36,571 nt of DNA from an uncultured Lachnospiraceae bacterium (GCA_947628955.1 CANRBX010000026.1:1-36571); one strand, 5' to 3'. Positions 25,992 to 34,537 are shown, counted from the first letter of the stretch. Made by a program: numbers and translations. The notes: generated from the letters alone by a model not told the origin.

Positions 25992-27116
25992 TTACTTCCT
26001 GTCGTAATGCTTCGAGACTGCTTTCAGGTGCTCAATGACCGGCAGGTGCTGCGGACAGACACCCTCACACTGGCCGCATTCAATGCAGTCCCCGGCCCGG
26101 CCGAATTTGCCGGTTAAGGATTCGTAATTTCCGAAGTTTGCCGTCCAGCCCTTTTCCTCCAGGTGCTCGCGCATGTCCTCATTGTACAGCGAGAAATACT
26201 GCGGGATGGCAATATGCTGCGGGCAGCCCTCCGTGCAGTAGGAGCAGCCGGTGCAGGGAATCTCCACCTGCCCGTTGATGATGTCCGCGGCCCTGCGGCA
26301 GAGCGCCTTTTCCTCTTCCGTCAGCGGCCGGAAATCCTGCATGTAGCCGGTGTTGTCCTCGAGCTGCGCGACGCTGGACATCCCGGAGAGCACCATCATG
26401 ACGTTGTCCAGAGAGGCGGCGAAGCGGATCGCCCAGCTCGGCACGGACATCTCCGGAGCATGATCTCTGAACAGCTTCTCTGCCTGCTCCGGCACCTTTG
26501 CCAGTGTCCCGCCCTTGACCGGCTCCATGACGACGACCGGCTTTCCGTGCTTCGTCGCCATCTCATAGCAGGCGCGCGACTGGATCCACTCGCTCTCCCA
26601 GTCCAGATAGTTGACCTGGAGCTGCACAAATTCTACCTCCGGATGCTTCGTAAGGATCTCATCGAGCAGCTCCGGCGTATCGTGGAAGGAGAAGCCGGCA
26701 TGTTTCACGAGCCCCTGCGCCTTCTTGTCCTGCAGCCAGGAAAAGCAGTCAAATTTCTCATATTTTGGGAGCGATTCCGCCTCGATTCCGTGCAGGAGAT
26801 AATAGTCAAAATATCCCGCACCGGTCTTCTCCAGCTGCGCGTTAAAAATCCTGTCCCGGTCTTCCAGAGATTCGACAAAACTGATGTGCAGCTTCGTCGC
26901 CAGCGTGAAGCTGTCCCTCGGATGGCGGTCCACCAGGGCGGTCTTCGCCACGTTCTCGCTCGCGAACGCGTGATACATCCATGCTGTGTCAAAATAGGTA
27001 AACCCTTTCGCGAGGAACAGATCTACCATCTTTTTTACCTGTTCCACATCCACATCAGCAGGATTCTCTTTGTCGTTGAGAGGCAGTCTCATCAGTCCAA
27101 AACCAAGCTTCTTCAT
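25992..27116 (-). CDS. Aldo/keto reductase with C-terminal ferredoxin-type Fe-S domain
   Basis: A 374-residue cytoplasmic oxidoreductase. The N-terminal TIM barrel has Asp43 and Tyr48 of the catalytic tetrad in FTYFDTAWMYHAFASE and an (H) around LLHGI. The C-terminus carries two [4Fe-4S] motifs: CTGCSYCTEGCP (about 288-299) and CIECGQCEGVCP (about 344-355). Such proteins are common in anaerobes and may couple carbonyl reduction to ferredoxin, but the substrate is unknown. A consensus promoter lies at 27202-27230 and it is followed by the metallopeptidase gene. Confidence 0.92.
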   Translation of the reverse strand: MKKLGFGLMRLPLNDKENPADVDVEQVKKMVDLFLAKGFTYFDTAWMYHAFASENVAKTALVDRHPRDSFTLATKLHISFVESLEDRDRIFNAQLEKTGAGYFDYYLLHGIEAESLPKYEKFDCFSWLQDKKAQGLVKHAGFSFHDTPELLDEILTKHPEVEFVQLQVNYLDWESEWIQSRACYEMATKHGKPVVVMEPVKGGTLAKVPEQAEKLFRDHAPEMSVPSWAIRFAASLDNVMMVLSGMSSVAQLEDNTGYMQDFRPLTEEEKALCRRAADIINGQVEIPCTGCSYCTEGCPQHIAIPQYFSLYNEDMREHLEEKGWTANFGNYESLTGKFGRAGDCIECGQCEGVCPQHLPVIEHLKAVSKHYDRK

Positions 27117-27201
27117 TATCTACACAGCTCCTTTCTGTTTTGCCCCGGCAGCCGCTGCGGCCCTGTGAGCATACGGTCGGTTTAATGGGTAACTTATCAC
27201 T

Positions 27202-27230
27202 ATTTTATAAATCACAGGCTGAATTGTCAA
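27202..27230 (-). promoter_or_regulatory. Consensus sigma-A promoter of the aldo/keto reductase
   Basis: On the minus strand TTGACA (27230-27225) and TAAAAT (27207-27202) are exactly 17 bases apart, about 85 bases before the start codon. It is one of the best promoter matches in the window and suggests substantial constitutive expression. Confidence 0.75.
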
Positions 27231-27400
27231 TATTTTGAAAGCCAGCCGCAAAAGCTGTCATCCGGATCCGTTCCTGTTCACTCCGCAATGTCAGTTAGTT
27301 GACAGCCGCAAAAGGGCGGGCGTCTCCGGAAAGGATCATCAGAGGTGTCCACCCGGAGATTTTCCTGCCCATGCGGCGTCAGGAATCTGTGATCGGAACA

Positions 27401-27444
27401 AACAAAAGGAACCGCCGCAGCTTTGGAGAACTTGCAGCAGTCCC
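27401..27444 (-). terminator. Rho-independent terminator of the orphan binding-protein gene
   Basis: On the minus strand GGGACTGCTGCA (27444-27433) pairs over 12 bp (with G-U pairs) with TGCGGCGGTTCC (27419-27408), and TTTTGTTTG follows. Confidence 0.75.
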
Positions 27445-27485
27445 TTTCTTTCTCTCAGGCAGGCGCCGGAAGGCGCCCCGGAAAT

Positions 27486-28547
27486 TTAATATTCATCTTT
27501 CCACTCGTCGATATTCTCCGGCGTGAACCGGAACGGCTCCGCCATAATGATCTGGGAGGCCGTCTCATCGGATTCAAGCGGAACAAGCGTGTAGGGACTT
27601 CCCTCCAGGGATCCCGCTTCAAACGTATCGCCCACCGCTCCGGTGATCGTGCCGTCCGCCAGCGCGATGCAGGTGTACGCGGCAAGCCTGCCGAGATCGA
27701 CCGGGTTCCACAGGTACATGTACGGACACGGATGCTGTGCGTCGTCGCCCATATACTCTGCCGTCTCAGACGGAAGGCCGAGCCCGGTCAGCCTCACGGA
27801 CGAGCCCGCGTCGGCGAGTACCTTTGCCGCTGCCGTGAGACCCGCGGTGGTCGGCGCGCAGATCACCTTCAGGTCCGGGTAATCCGCAAGCAGCTTTTTC
27901 GTCTCCTCCGCGGACTTGTCTGAGAGATCGTCGCCATAGGCGATCGTCACAAGCTCGAGATCCGCATACTTTTCATCACTCTCCGCCACTGCCTTCATCG
28001 AGTCAATCCATGCATTCTGGTTCGTGGCCTCTTTTGTGGCCGAGAGGATCGCATACTGCCCGGACCCGCCCGTCAGGTCACAGACCGCGTCCATCAGCGT
28101 CTGCCCCACGAGATCCGCGCTCGTCTGATTGCAGAAGGTGAGCCGGCTGGCCGGATTGAGATCCGAGTCCAGCGTGCAGACCTTGATCCCGGCCTCCGCT
28201 ACCTCCTTCAGGGGTTCCGTCAGCGTAGCCGCGTCATTGGCCGCGATCGCAATGGCGTCCACCTTCTGGGAGATCAGCGACTGAAGGATCGGAACCTGCG
28301 CCGCCGCGGTCGGAAACTCCGGATGGCTGACGACACACGTGCCTCCCTCCGCCTCGATCACTTCTTTGAAGCCCTCTGCCTCCCGCATGTTGTATGGGTT
28401 TCCGATCGACTTCGTCACGATGGCAAACGTCCTGCCCGCGGCAGAACCGCTTCCCGCCGCTTCCTCCGCACCTGCCGGGACGCTGCACGCCAGAAGCGCC
28501 GCTGCCATGATCCCGCCTATAAGTATCTGATATCGTTTCCTTTTCAT
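27486..28547 (-). CDS. Periplasmic-binding-protein-like sugar-binding protein (RbsB/RhaS type)
   Basis: A 353-residue secreted binding protein of the ribose/rhamnose (CUT2) class. The N-terminus is a signal peptide with ALLACSVPAG; LLAC fits a lipobox, so it may be a lipoprotein, although cleavage after PAGA is also possible. The mature part shows the type 1 fold order: FAIVTKSIGNPYNMREAEGF, then QKVDAIAIAANDAATLTEPL, then VCTLDSDLNPASRL. No permease or ATPase gene is adjacent, so it is an orphan here, working with a transporter elsewhere or as a sensor ligand-binder. It is divergent from an AraC-type regulator, the likely controller. Ligand unknown; rhamnose-like or AI-2-like sugars are typical of the subfamily. 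Confidence 0.88.
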   Translation of the reverse strand: MKRKRYQILIGGIMAAALLACSVPAGAEEAAGSGSAAGRTFAIVTKSIGNPYNMREAEGFKEVIEAEGGTCVVSHPEFPTAAAQVPILQSLISQKVDAIAIAANDAATLTEPLKEVAEAGIKVCTLDSDLNPASRLTFCNQTSADLVGQTLMDAVCDLTGGSGQYAILSATKEATNQNAWIDSMKAVAESDEKYADLELVTIAYGDDLSDKSAEETKKLLADYPDLKVICAPTTAGLTAAAKVLADAGSSVRLTGLGLPSETAEYMGDDAQHPCPYMYLWNPVDLGRLAAYTCIALADGTITGAVGDTFEAGSLEGSPYTLVPLESDETASQIIMAEPFRFTPENIDEWKDEY

Positions 28548-28906
28548 ACTGATGCCTCCTTCCGCTTCCGCACCTGCCGGCGCCCGCTGTCACACCCGCA
28601 GTCCCGGACAGTGCGCAAAATAGTCCTGTCGCTTTTCATACTATTATAAGGCAATCCTCTCCGCGCGCAATCCGGTTTCGGGTCCAAAAATAGTAAAATC
28701 CGGACATCGGAAAAGGCACATCCTTTCTCCCGGACTCCCCGCATTCCCCGCACTTTTTTCTGATTTACATATTTTGTCAGGCAAAATTATAAAAATATTG
28801 GTGATAAATAACAAAATCTGTTGTCAATACGCTTGAACCCGCGCTCTGAAAGAGCTACAATGAGTCTGCAGGATTTTATAATTTTTCCGGGATCGAGGTG
28901 TGCACA
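28548..28906. promoter_or_regulatory. Divergent control region between binding-protein and AraC-type regulator genes
   Basis: A 359-base gap with outward promoters. The minus-strand promoter is listed separately. On the plus strand TTTACA (28764-28769) and TATAAA (28788-28793) are 18 bases apart and could serve the regulator gene. The sequence from about 28760 to 28890 is AT-rich and a good place for AraC-type operators, but I could not define direct repeats with confidence. Confidence 0.45.
28643..28670 (-). promoter_or_regulatory. Promoter of the orphan binding-protein gene
   Basis: On the minus strand TTGCGC (28670-28665) and a perfect TATAAT (28648-28643) are 16 bases apart, about 95 bases before the ATG at 28547. 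Confidence 0.65.
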
Positions 28907-29800
28907 ATGATCTGCTCTTCTGAATTTCAGCTGGACCGCAACAAGAGAGAAATTTTTCCGTCCTACTCGGAAGATTTCCCCTATGTCTGCATGGCAGCGA
29001 GCCTGAATTACTTTATCGGCCGCGGCTGGCACTGGCATCCCGCCTTTGAGATCGACTATGTACTGGACGGTTCGCTGGATCTGCGGACGCCCGACGGACG
29101 GATCACGCTCTCAAAGGGCGATGCAGTTTTTATCAATTCTAACGTCATGCATGACGCACATTCGGCCAGCCGGGACAAAAACTGTGAAATTTACGCCATT
29201 CTGTTCGGCGACCATTTTCTGTCCGGAATGTACGGCAGCATCTATGAGAAAAAATACATCTTTCCGGTCTCAAACTGCCGGGAGCTTTCCGCCTTCCGGA
29301 TCCGGCCGGACTGTCCGGAGAACATCCATATGATCGAAACATTTCTGAAAACCGTGGAAATCACAGAGAAAGAAGGTTTTGGATATGAATTTGAAGTGCG
29401 CTCCGCGGTGAGCAGGCTGTGGTGCCTGCTCTTTGAGGCCACCGCACAGCTGCGCGAACACCGGGACACCAGGGGCAACGCCGACTCTGAGCGTCTCAAG
29501 GACATGCTCCAGTACATTCACGAGCATTATATGGACAAAATTGCCATCCGCCATATCGCCGGGGCCGCAAATATCAGCGACCGGGAGTGCTGCCGCTGCT
29601 TCCGGCGCTGCCTGAACACCTCGCCGGTCAGTTATCTCAACGACTACCGCGTCACCATGGCCGCCAAGCTCCTGCTGCACACCGCCGACAGCATCCAGAA
29701 TATCTGCAGCGCCTGCGGGTTCAGCTCCAGCAGCTATTTCGGCAGACAGTTCCGGCACACGATGGGCTGCACGCCCAGAGAATACCGCGCACGCGGATAA
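28907..29800 (+). CDS. AraC-family transcriptional regulator with cupin sensor domain
   Basis: A 297-residue regulator. The N-terminal cupin (about 35-115) contains WHWHPAFEIDYVLDG and LSKGDAVFINSNVMHDAH, a sugar-binding AraC_binding pattern. The C-terminal 100 residues hold two helix-turn-helix units, IRHIAGAANISDRECCRCFR and ICSACGFSSSSYFGRQFR. A GTG at 28898 also opens the frame, but GAGGTG lies 6 bases before the ATG at 28907, so the ATG is used. It is cysteine-rich in the first helix-turn-helix (ECCRCFRRC). It is divergent from the orphan sugar-binding protein gene and probably controls it. Confidence 0.9.
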   Translation: MICSSEFQLDRNKREIFPSYSEDFPYVCMAASLNYFIGRGWHWHPAFEIDYVLDGSLDLRTPDGRITLSKGDAVFINSNVMHDAHSASRDKNCEIYAILFGDHFLSGMYGSIYEKKYIFPVSNCRELSAFRIRPDCPENIHMIETFLKTVEITEKEGFGYEFEVRSAVSRLWCLLFEATAQLREHRDTRGNADSERLKDMLQYIHEHYMDKIAIRHIAGAANISDRECCRCFRRCLNTSPVSYLNDYRVTMAAKLLLHTADSIQNICSACGFSSSSYFGRQFRHTMGCTPREYRARG

Positions 29801-29829
29801 ACGCGCGGACATAAAAGAAAGACTTTCTG

Positions 29830-31212
29830 TCACATTTCCCCCGCAGCGCGGCGCGGCTTCCATCTCCCGCTCAGATAATGCGCCGTAAACAGGACGAACA
29901 GCAGCATATTGTGCGCGATCATGCAGCCCCAGGCAGAGATCAGCCCGTGCCCCAGCACCTGCGTGCAGACAAAGGTGCCTGCGATCCGCGCGCACCACAT
30001 TCCGAGCACATTGTAGACGAATGGCGCCACCGTGTTCCCGAGGCCCTGCATAATGCCCTCGATCACGATCGGCACCCCGTAAAACGGCTCCGACACAGCC
30101 ACCATCCGCAGGACAGCCGTGCCGAGTGCGATCACCTGTGCATCCCGCGAGAACAGATGCATCAGCTGCTGCGCAAACGCAAAGAGCAGTCCGCCGGAGC
30201 AGACCATCAGGCTGACCTCCAGCGGGAGGATCGTCCGCGTCAGGCTCTGCAGCTTCTGCTCGTCCCGTGCGCCCCAGGCGTTGCCCGCAAGCGTCGCCGC
30301 GGCGGTCTGCATCCCCCACCCGGGGATATAAAAGGCCGATTCCACCGTATTGGCGATCGTATGGGCCGCCGTCGCGGTTTCCCCGATCGAGTTGATCATA
30401 GAGGCGAAAACCACATACCCGAGGGATGTGGCAAATCTCTGCAGCATATTCGGAAACGCAATTCGCAGACACGGCCTGAGCACCACCGGATCCGGGCGGA
30501 ATCCCTGCCCCCTGGGCGACACAGTCTCATGCTTCCACAGCCTGCGCGTGATCGCAATCCCTCCAAATGTGAACGCCGCCGCACTGGCCACGGCCGCCCC
30601 CTCGACGCCCCAGCCCATGCCGGGAACCGTCAGGGCAAGTCCGCCGATATGTACCGTCCGCGTCTCGTAGATCAGCGCAAAGTTCAGGACAACGTTGATC
30701 AGGTTCACGGCGATCCCGACCCGCATCGGCGTCTTCGTGTCCCCCGCCGCGCGCAGCACCGTTCCGAGGATGATGCTCGCCGTCCGGAACAGCATCGGCG
30801 CGTACAGGATCAGGAAATACCGCGAAGCCATCTTCTGAATGCCGGCGTCCACCCGCATCCAGACCGGGATCCGGCCGCTGAGTCCCACCGTGAGCACGGT
30901 AAAAAACAGCCCGACCACACAGACGGCCGTCACGGCCTGACCGGACACCTTGCGCGCCCGCTCTTTCTCCCCCGCCCCGATCGCCTGAGAGATGCAGGCG
31001 AGGAAGCCGACGCCGATCGCGGAGATCGTACTTCCGACCATCCAGCTCACCGTGCTCGTCGCGCCCACCGACGCGGTCGCCTGCGTACCGAGCGAGCCGA
31101 CCATGGCGGTATCGATATACTGAACGGCTGTCTGCATGAGCTGCTCCAGCATCGTCGGCCAGGCAAGCGCAACGATCACCGGCAGCATTCCAAATTCCGT
31201 CTTCTTTTTCAT
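29830..31212 (-). CDS. MATE-family multidrug/metabolite exporter
   Basis: A 460-residue inner-membrane protein with about 12 hydrophobic segments. MATE features include PTMLEQLMQTAVQYIDTAMVGSLG near the N-terminus and the second-half repeat PNMLQRFATSLGYVVFASMI. Expected to export cationic or aromatic compounds using Na+ or H+; the substrate is not predictable. The nearest Shine-Dalgarno (GGGAGGG) is about 12 bases from the ATG at 31212 and sits closer to an out-of-frame ATG at 31222, so translation initiation may be weak. It is convergent with the AraC gene, and its upstream region is filled by a 40-bp tandem repeat. Confidence 0.92.
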   Translation of the reverse strand: MKKKTEFGMLPVIVALAWPTMLEQLMQTAVQYIDTAMVGSLGTQATASVGATSTVSWMVGSTISAIGVGFLACISQAIGAGEKERARKVSGQAVTAVCVVGLFFTVLTVGLSGRIPVWMRVDAGIQKMASRYFLILYAPMLFRTASIILGTVLRAAGDTKTPMRVGIAVNLINVVLNFALIYETRTVHIGGLALTVPGMGWGVEGAAVASAAAFTFGGIAITRRLWKHETVSPRGQGFRPDPVVLRPCLRIAFPNMLQRFATSLGYVVFASMINSIGETATAAHTIANTVESAFYIPGWGMQTAAATLAGNAWGARDEQKLQSLTRTILPLEVSLMVCSGGLLFAFAQQLMHLFSRDAQVIALGTAVLRMVAVSEPFYGVPIVIEGIMQGLGNTVAPFVYNVLGMWCARIAGTFVCTQVLGHGLISAWGCMIAHNMLLFVLFTAHYLSGRWKPRRAAGEM

Positions 31213-31260
31213 CGCAGATCATGTCCCTCCCTGATCACGGAAAATGCAGCCGGGACACCT

Positions 31261-31525
31261 TCCCGGCCTTTTCCGGTCTCAGACATTGCGGCCGGATATC
31301 TTCCGGCCTTCTCCGGCCTCAGACATTGCGGCCGGATATCTTCCGGCCCTTTCCGGCCTCAGAATATTGCTGCCGGATATCTTCCGACCTTCTCCGGCCT
31401 CAGATATTGCTGCCGGATATTTTCCGGCCTTCTCCGGCTTCAGACATTGCTGCCGGATATCTTCCGGCCTTCTCCGGCCTCAGATATTGCGGCCGGATAT
31501 CTTCCGGCCTTCTCCGGTCTCAGAT
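31261..31525. repeat. 40-bp tandem repeat array (about 6.5 copies) between thymidine kinase and MATE genes
   Basis: Units begin at about 31261, 31301, 31341, 31382, 31422, 31462 and 31502 (the last partial); one unit has an extra base. Each contains TTCTCCGGCCTCAG and the hairpin GGCCGGATATCTTCCGGCC (or a TGCCGG variant), so the array can fold into repeated stem-loops on either strand. The period is not a multiple of three. It starts about 45 bases after the thymidine kinase stop and ends about 50 bases before the MATE start. Open frames across it are by-products. Units touch with no spacers. Confidence 0.92.
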
Positions 31526-31567
31526 TTCCTGTCCCGCGCTGTCTGCGGCGCGGCGCACGCCTGCCTT

Positions 31568-32155
31568 CTATCCGCAGTGCCCGGTCCGCCGCCGCGGCCC
31601 CAGGTTTCCCTCTTTATAGTGCTTCCGGCACAGCGCCGTGTAGCTGTCGTTTCCGCCCACCACGATCTGCTCCCCGTCGCGCACGATCCTGCCGTCCGCC
31701 GTAAAACGCGTGTTGCAGGAAGCGCCCTGGCCGCACCAGCAGACGGTTTTCAGCTCCTCGATGACATCCGCCCACGCCAGCAGCCACATGCTTCCCTCGA
31801 ACAGCTCCATCCGGAAATCCGTGCGCAGGCCGTAGCAGATCACCGGAATCTCCAGCTCATCGACAATGTGCAGGAAAAACTCGATCTCCTGTTTTCTGCA
31901 GAACTGCGCCTCGTCGACGATGACACAGTCATATCTGCAGATCTCCTCATCACTCATCGCCAGCAGCTCTTCCACATAGATGCATTTTTCTTCCAGACCC
32001 ATCCGGCTCCGCATCACGCCGACATCCCGCGTGTCGATCTTCGGCTTCACGAGCAGGGCCTGCTTGCCGCGCTCATAATAATTGTAGGCCGCCATCAGGG
32101 CATTCGCCGTCTTGGAGCTTCCCATCGCCCCATGCCTGAAATACAGTTTTGCCAT
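31568..32155 (-). CDS. tdk: Thymidine kinase, type II
   Basis: A 195-residue cytoplasmic salvage enzyme phosphorylating thymidine with ATP. Walker A is GAMGSSKT (9-16); Walker B is VIVDEAQF (about 81-88); the lasso region and the zinc site follow (VCWCGQGASCNTRF and CRKHY). Length is normal. The open frame extends 52 codons further up through the 44-bp repeat array, but AAAGGAG is 7 bases before the ATG at 32155 and the family begins there. It follows the SUV3-like helicase gene on the same strand, separated only by the array. Confidence 0.94.
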   Translation of the reverse strand: MAKLYFRHGAMGSSKTANALMAAYNYYERGKQALLVKPKIDTRDVGVMRSRMGLEEKCIYVEELLAMSDEEICRYDCVIVDEAQFCRKQEIEFFLHIVDELEIPVICYGLRTDFRMELFEGSMWLLAWADVIEELKTVCWCGQGASCNTRFTADGRIVRDGEQIVVGGNDSYTALCRKHYKEGNLGPRRRTGHCG

Positions 32156-32187
32156 GCTCCCTCTCCTTTGCTTTTTTGCGCCGCGCG

Positions 32188-32390
32188 CCTCAGTCCTCCA
32201 TACAGCGTCCCCTGTTCCCGCGCCGTCCGGCCTCAGTCTTCCATATGGCGCTCTTCCGTTCCCGCACGGCATAGCCTCAGCCTTCCATTTGACACTCTTC
32301 TGTTCCCGCATTCTCCGGCCTCAGCCTTCCATTTGGCACTCTTTTGTTCCCGCGCCGCACGCCTCAGTCCTCCATGCGGCACTCTTCGCA
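32188..32390. repeat. 43/44-bp tandem array copying the 3' end of the helicase gene
   Basis: Five units begin at 32188, 32231, 32275, 32319 and 32362 (spacing 43, 44, 44, 43). Each minus-strand unit holds ATGGARGRCTGAGGC; the unit at 32362 is the real 3' end of the helicase gene, where TGA is the stop codon. The four others are diverged copies downstream of the stop. The array fills the space up to the thymidine kinase ribosome site. It shares TTCTCCGGCCTCAG with the 40-bp array. Confidence 0.88.
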
Positions 32391-34298
32391 CGCCCGGTAC
32401 GGATATCCGAGCGGAAGCGGCTTGCCGCAGTATGGGCAGCGCGCGATATAATCCGACTTGTCCCTGGACAGATAGCGCATAATATTGGACTCCGTCCGCT
32501 CGCGCTCGCGCTTCAGCCATTTTTCATCTATGATCTTTCCCATGCGCTGTGAAAACTGATAGTACAGATCAAGCTGCTTGTAATACGTCTCATACCGCAG
32601 GATCCCTGCCCAGCCCCTGCGGTCCAGCCTGGGCTTTGCAAGCGATACGTCCGCCGTATATGTCCGACAGTAGTCCAGCCACAGATCCACCACGCGCCGG
32701 TCCTTGATATCGATCGGGCACGTGATCATCCGGTAAAGCACACGCTTGTCCTCAAACCCGTCAATCTCGCCCTTCACCCGGTAAGCGCGCTCGTACAGGA
32801 ACAGCGCCTCGTCCACATTTTCCTTCTCAAAGGGGACGGACGGCGCAACCGAGTGCCACACCTTCAGGATCTCATCCAGGGGCTCGTCCAGATCAAGCAG
32901 AACCTGCGGAAAACCGAGGTTCACCTTTTCAACCGGCGGCTCTTCCTCTTCATATTTCGAGCGGATGTATGCGAGCTCATCCTCGCCCATCGCAGTAATG
33001 TATCCCGGATCGTATATCCCGAAGCGGCCCGCGCGGCCCGCGATCTGCCTGATCTCGCCGGTCGTCAGCGGCCTCCGGTCCGTCCCGTCGAATTTGTCAG
33101 CCTGCAGGAAAATGATCCGCCGCACCGGGAGGTTCAGTCCCATTCCGATCGCGTCAGTGGACACGACAACCTTCGTTCTGCCGCTCGTGAAAAGCCGCAT
33201 CTGCCGGCGCCGGATCTCCGGCGGCAGGCTTCCATAGATAATGCTCGCACTGATCCCGCACTCTTCCAGGCGCGCAGCCACGTCAAGCACAGACTTTTTG
33301 GAAAATGTGATCAGCGCATCCCCCTTGGACACATCGTCCGGAAATTCAAAGGGCCGGTCTTCAAAGACAAGGGTCGTTTTGCGCTCATAGCGGTTGACCT
33401 CATACGAATCGCCGCACAGCTCGATCAGATGCTTCAGCACCTCTTCCGCCGTCGGGCTTGCACAGATGTGGATCTCTTTCGCCTTCAGGCCGAGAATCGC
33501 CCTTGTCCACGAATGGCCGCGCTCCGGATCCGCCATCATCTGCGCCTCATCGATCACCGCGACCTCGTACAGCACATCCAGGTCCGCCATCTCGATCGTA
33601 GAAGCGGTGACACGGCTGTCCGGCTCCTCGATGCACTCCTGCCCGGTCAGCATCGTGCACGGCACTCCGAAATCCATCATGCGCTCGTAAACCTCCAGCG
33701 CAAGCAGGCGCAGCGGTCCCAGATATGCGCCGCGCTTCGCCGTCTTCAGCCTCTCCAGGGCCTGAAATGTCTTGCCGCTGTTCGTCGGGCCGATGTGCAG
33801 GATAAAATGCCGGCTCATCTCGAGCGCCTCCGGAAACTCCAGCTCCGGGCGTGTCGGAACCAGATCCAGGATCTTATTCTCCAGCAGATACTGCATATAG
33901 CGCGGATACAGCAAAAACAGCGGCCTGCTGCAGACCGCTCCCGGCATCTGCCGCCTCAGGTACACGAGGAATTCCTCGTCGAGGCCGTCTCTCTGCTGCG
34001 GCAGCAGAAACGCCGTGTCCAGCTGCACAAGCTTCGGCACCATCTCCTCGCGGACCATCGCCATCACCTTCTCCTGATGCCTGCGGACAGCAAAAAACGT
34101 GATATTCTTGATCTGTTTGTGGTAATCTTCAAGGACAGTACTGCTGACCCGCGACGGCCTTGCCGCCTTCAGGGACCGCAGAAGACGCGCGGCACGCCCT
34201 TCCAGATCCGGCAGGTTTCCCGGCCTTTTCTGTTTTTTTCTCGCCTGCGCCTCATACTGAGAAATATAAAACTGCACCAGTTTCTTCGTCTGTATCAT
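32364..34298 (-). CDS. SUV3-like superfamily 2 RNA helicase with C-terminal zinc ribbon
   Basis: A 644-residue protein. Walker A is HIGPTNSGKT (168-177), motif II is DEAQ (250-253) in VAVIDEAQMM, and motif VI is QIAGRAGRFG. The GPTNSGKT and DEAQ forms are hallmarks of the SUV3/mitochondrial-degradosome helicase group. The N-terminal 160 residues are helical and unassigned. A zinc ribbon CPYCGKPLPLGYPYRACEEC ends the protein. The start ATG at 34298 has GGAG 6 bases upstream. A consensus promoter lies at 34362-34390, with an inverted repeat in the leader. It probably acts in RNA turnover. Its last codons are the source of the tandem array downstream. Confidence 0.92.
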   Translation of the reverse strand: MIQTKKLVQFYISQYEAQARKKQKRPGNLPDLEGRAARLLRSLKAARPSRVSSTVLEDYHKQIKNITFFAVRRHQEKVMAMVREEMVPKLVQLDTAFLLPQQRDGLDEEFLVYLRRQMPGAVCSRPLFLLYPRYMQYLLENKILDLVPTRPELEFPEALEMSRHFILHIGPTNSGKTFQALERLKTAKRGAYLGPLRLLALEVYERMMDFGVPCTMLTGQECIEEPDSRVTASTIEMADLDVLYEVAVIDEAQMMADPERGHSWTRAILGLKAKEIHICASPTAEEVLKHLIELCGDSYEVNRYERKTTLVFEDRPFEFPDDVSKGDALITFSKKSVLDVAARLEECGISASIIYGSLPPEIRRRQMRLFTSGRTKVVVSTDAIGMGLNLPVRRIIFLQADKFDGTDRRPLTTGEIRQIAGRAGRFGIYDPGYITAMGEDELAYIRSKYEEEEPPVEKVNLGFPQVLLDLDEPLDEILKVWHSVAPSVPFEKENVDEALFLYERAYRVKGEIDGFEDKRVLYRMITCPIDIKDRRVVDLWLDYCRTYTADVSLAKPRLDRRGWAGILRYETYYKQLDLYYQFSQRMGKIIDEKWLKRERERTESNIMRYLSRDKSDYIARCPYCGKPLPLGYPYRACEECRMED

Positions 34299-34323
34299 AA
34301 GTTCTCCCTGTGTCTCCTTCTAC

Positions 34324-34354
34324 CTGCCGTGCCCTGCGTCAGACTGCACGGCAG
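34324..34354 (-). repeat. Leader inverted repeat of the helicase gene
   Basis: CTGCCGTGC (34324-34332) is the complement of GCACGGCAG (34346-34354), a 9-bp stem with a 13-base loop in the mRNA leader just before the ribosome site. It might serve autoregulation of an RNA helicase gene. Confidence 0.6.
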
Positions 34355-34361
34355 CATAATC

Positions 34362-34390
34362 AGTATACAACAAATTTTCGCTCCTGTTAA
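34362..34390 (-). promoter_or_regulatory. Promoter of the SUV3-like helicase gene
   Basis: On the minus strand TTAACA (34390-34385) and TATACT (34367-34362) are 17 bases apart, about 65 bases before the start codon. Confidence 0.7.
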
Positions 34391-34438
34391 TCCCTTTTCC
34401 TGTCTTCACCACCACGGATGTGCACAGAATACGCACGA

Positions 34439-34510
34439 CACCGGGCTGGGCGCACACCTTCACGTGCGGCACCGGGTCAGGCACACACCTTCACGCGCAG
34501 CACCGGGCCG
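34439..34510. repeat. Short 31-bp tandem repeat (2.3 copies)
   Basis: CACCGGG recurs at 34439, 34470 and 34501 with a 31-base period, and CACACCTTCACG recurs between. It lies between two divergent promoters. It is the fourth short array within 4.5 kb. Confidence 0.8.
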
Positions 34511-34537
34511 GATACTCTGCATATCTTATTGAAAATA

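Larger units (their letters stand above)
27117..27485. other. 369-base gap between orphan binding protein and aldo/keto reductase
   Basis: No gene is supported. It contains the terminator of the upstream binding-protein gene (27401-27444), a GGCGCC-TTCC-GGCGCC hairpin near 27470, and the reductase promoter (27202-27230). The word AGCCGCAAAAG occurs twice, at about 27243 and 27304, near a GCTGTCA/TGACAGC inverted pair with a long loop; its meaning is unclear. Confidence 0.55.

Noticed and set aside
31261..31525. Possible CRISPR array
   Set aside because: The 40-bp units are directly adjacent with no unique spacers, and no cas genes are in the window.
29878..31704. 608-codon open frame on the plus strand
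   Set aside because: It is antisense to the MATE gene and runs through the 40-bp array. Composition is Arg/His-rich as expected from GC-rich antisense, and it shows no family motif.
31244..32482. Repeat-containing protein encoded across the 40-bp array
   Set aside because: The 40-bp period shifts frame each unit, so the peptide repeats only after three units. The frame also continues antisense through thymidine kinase.
32853..34532. 559-codon open frame on the plus strand
   Set aside because: It is antisense to the SUV3-like helicase and has no recognisable motif or ribosome site.
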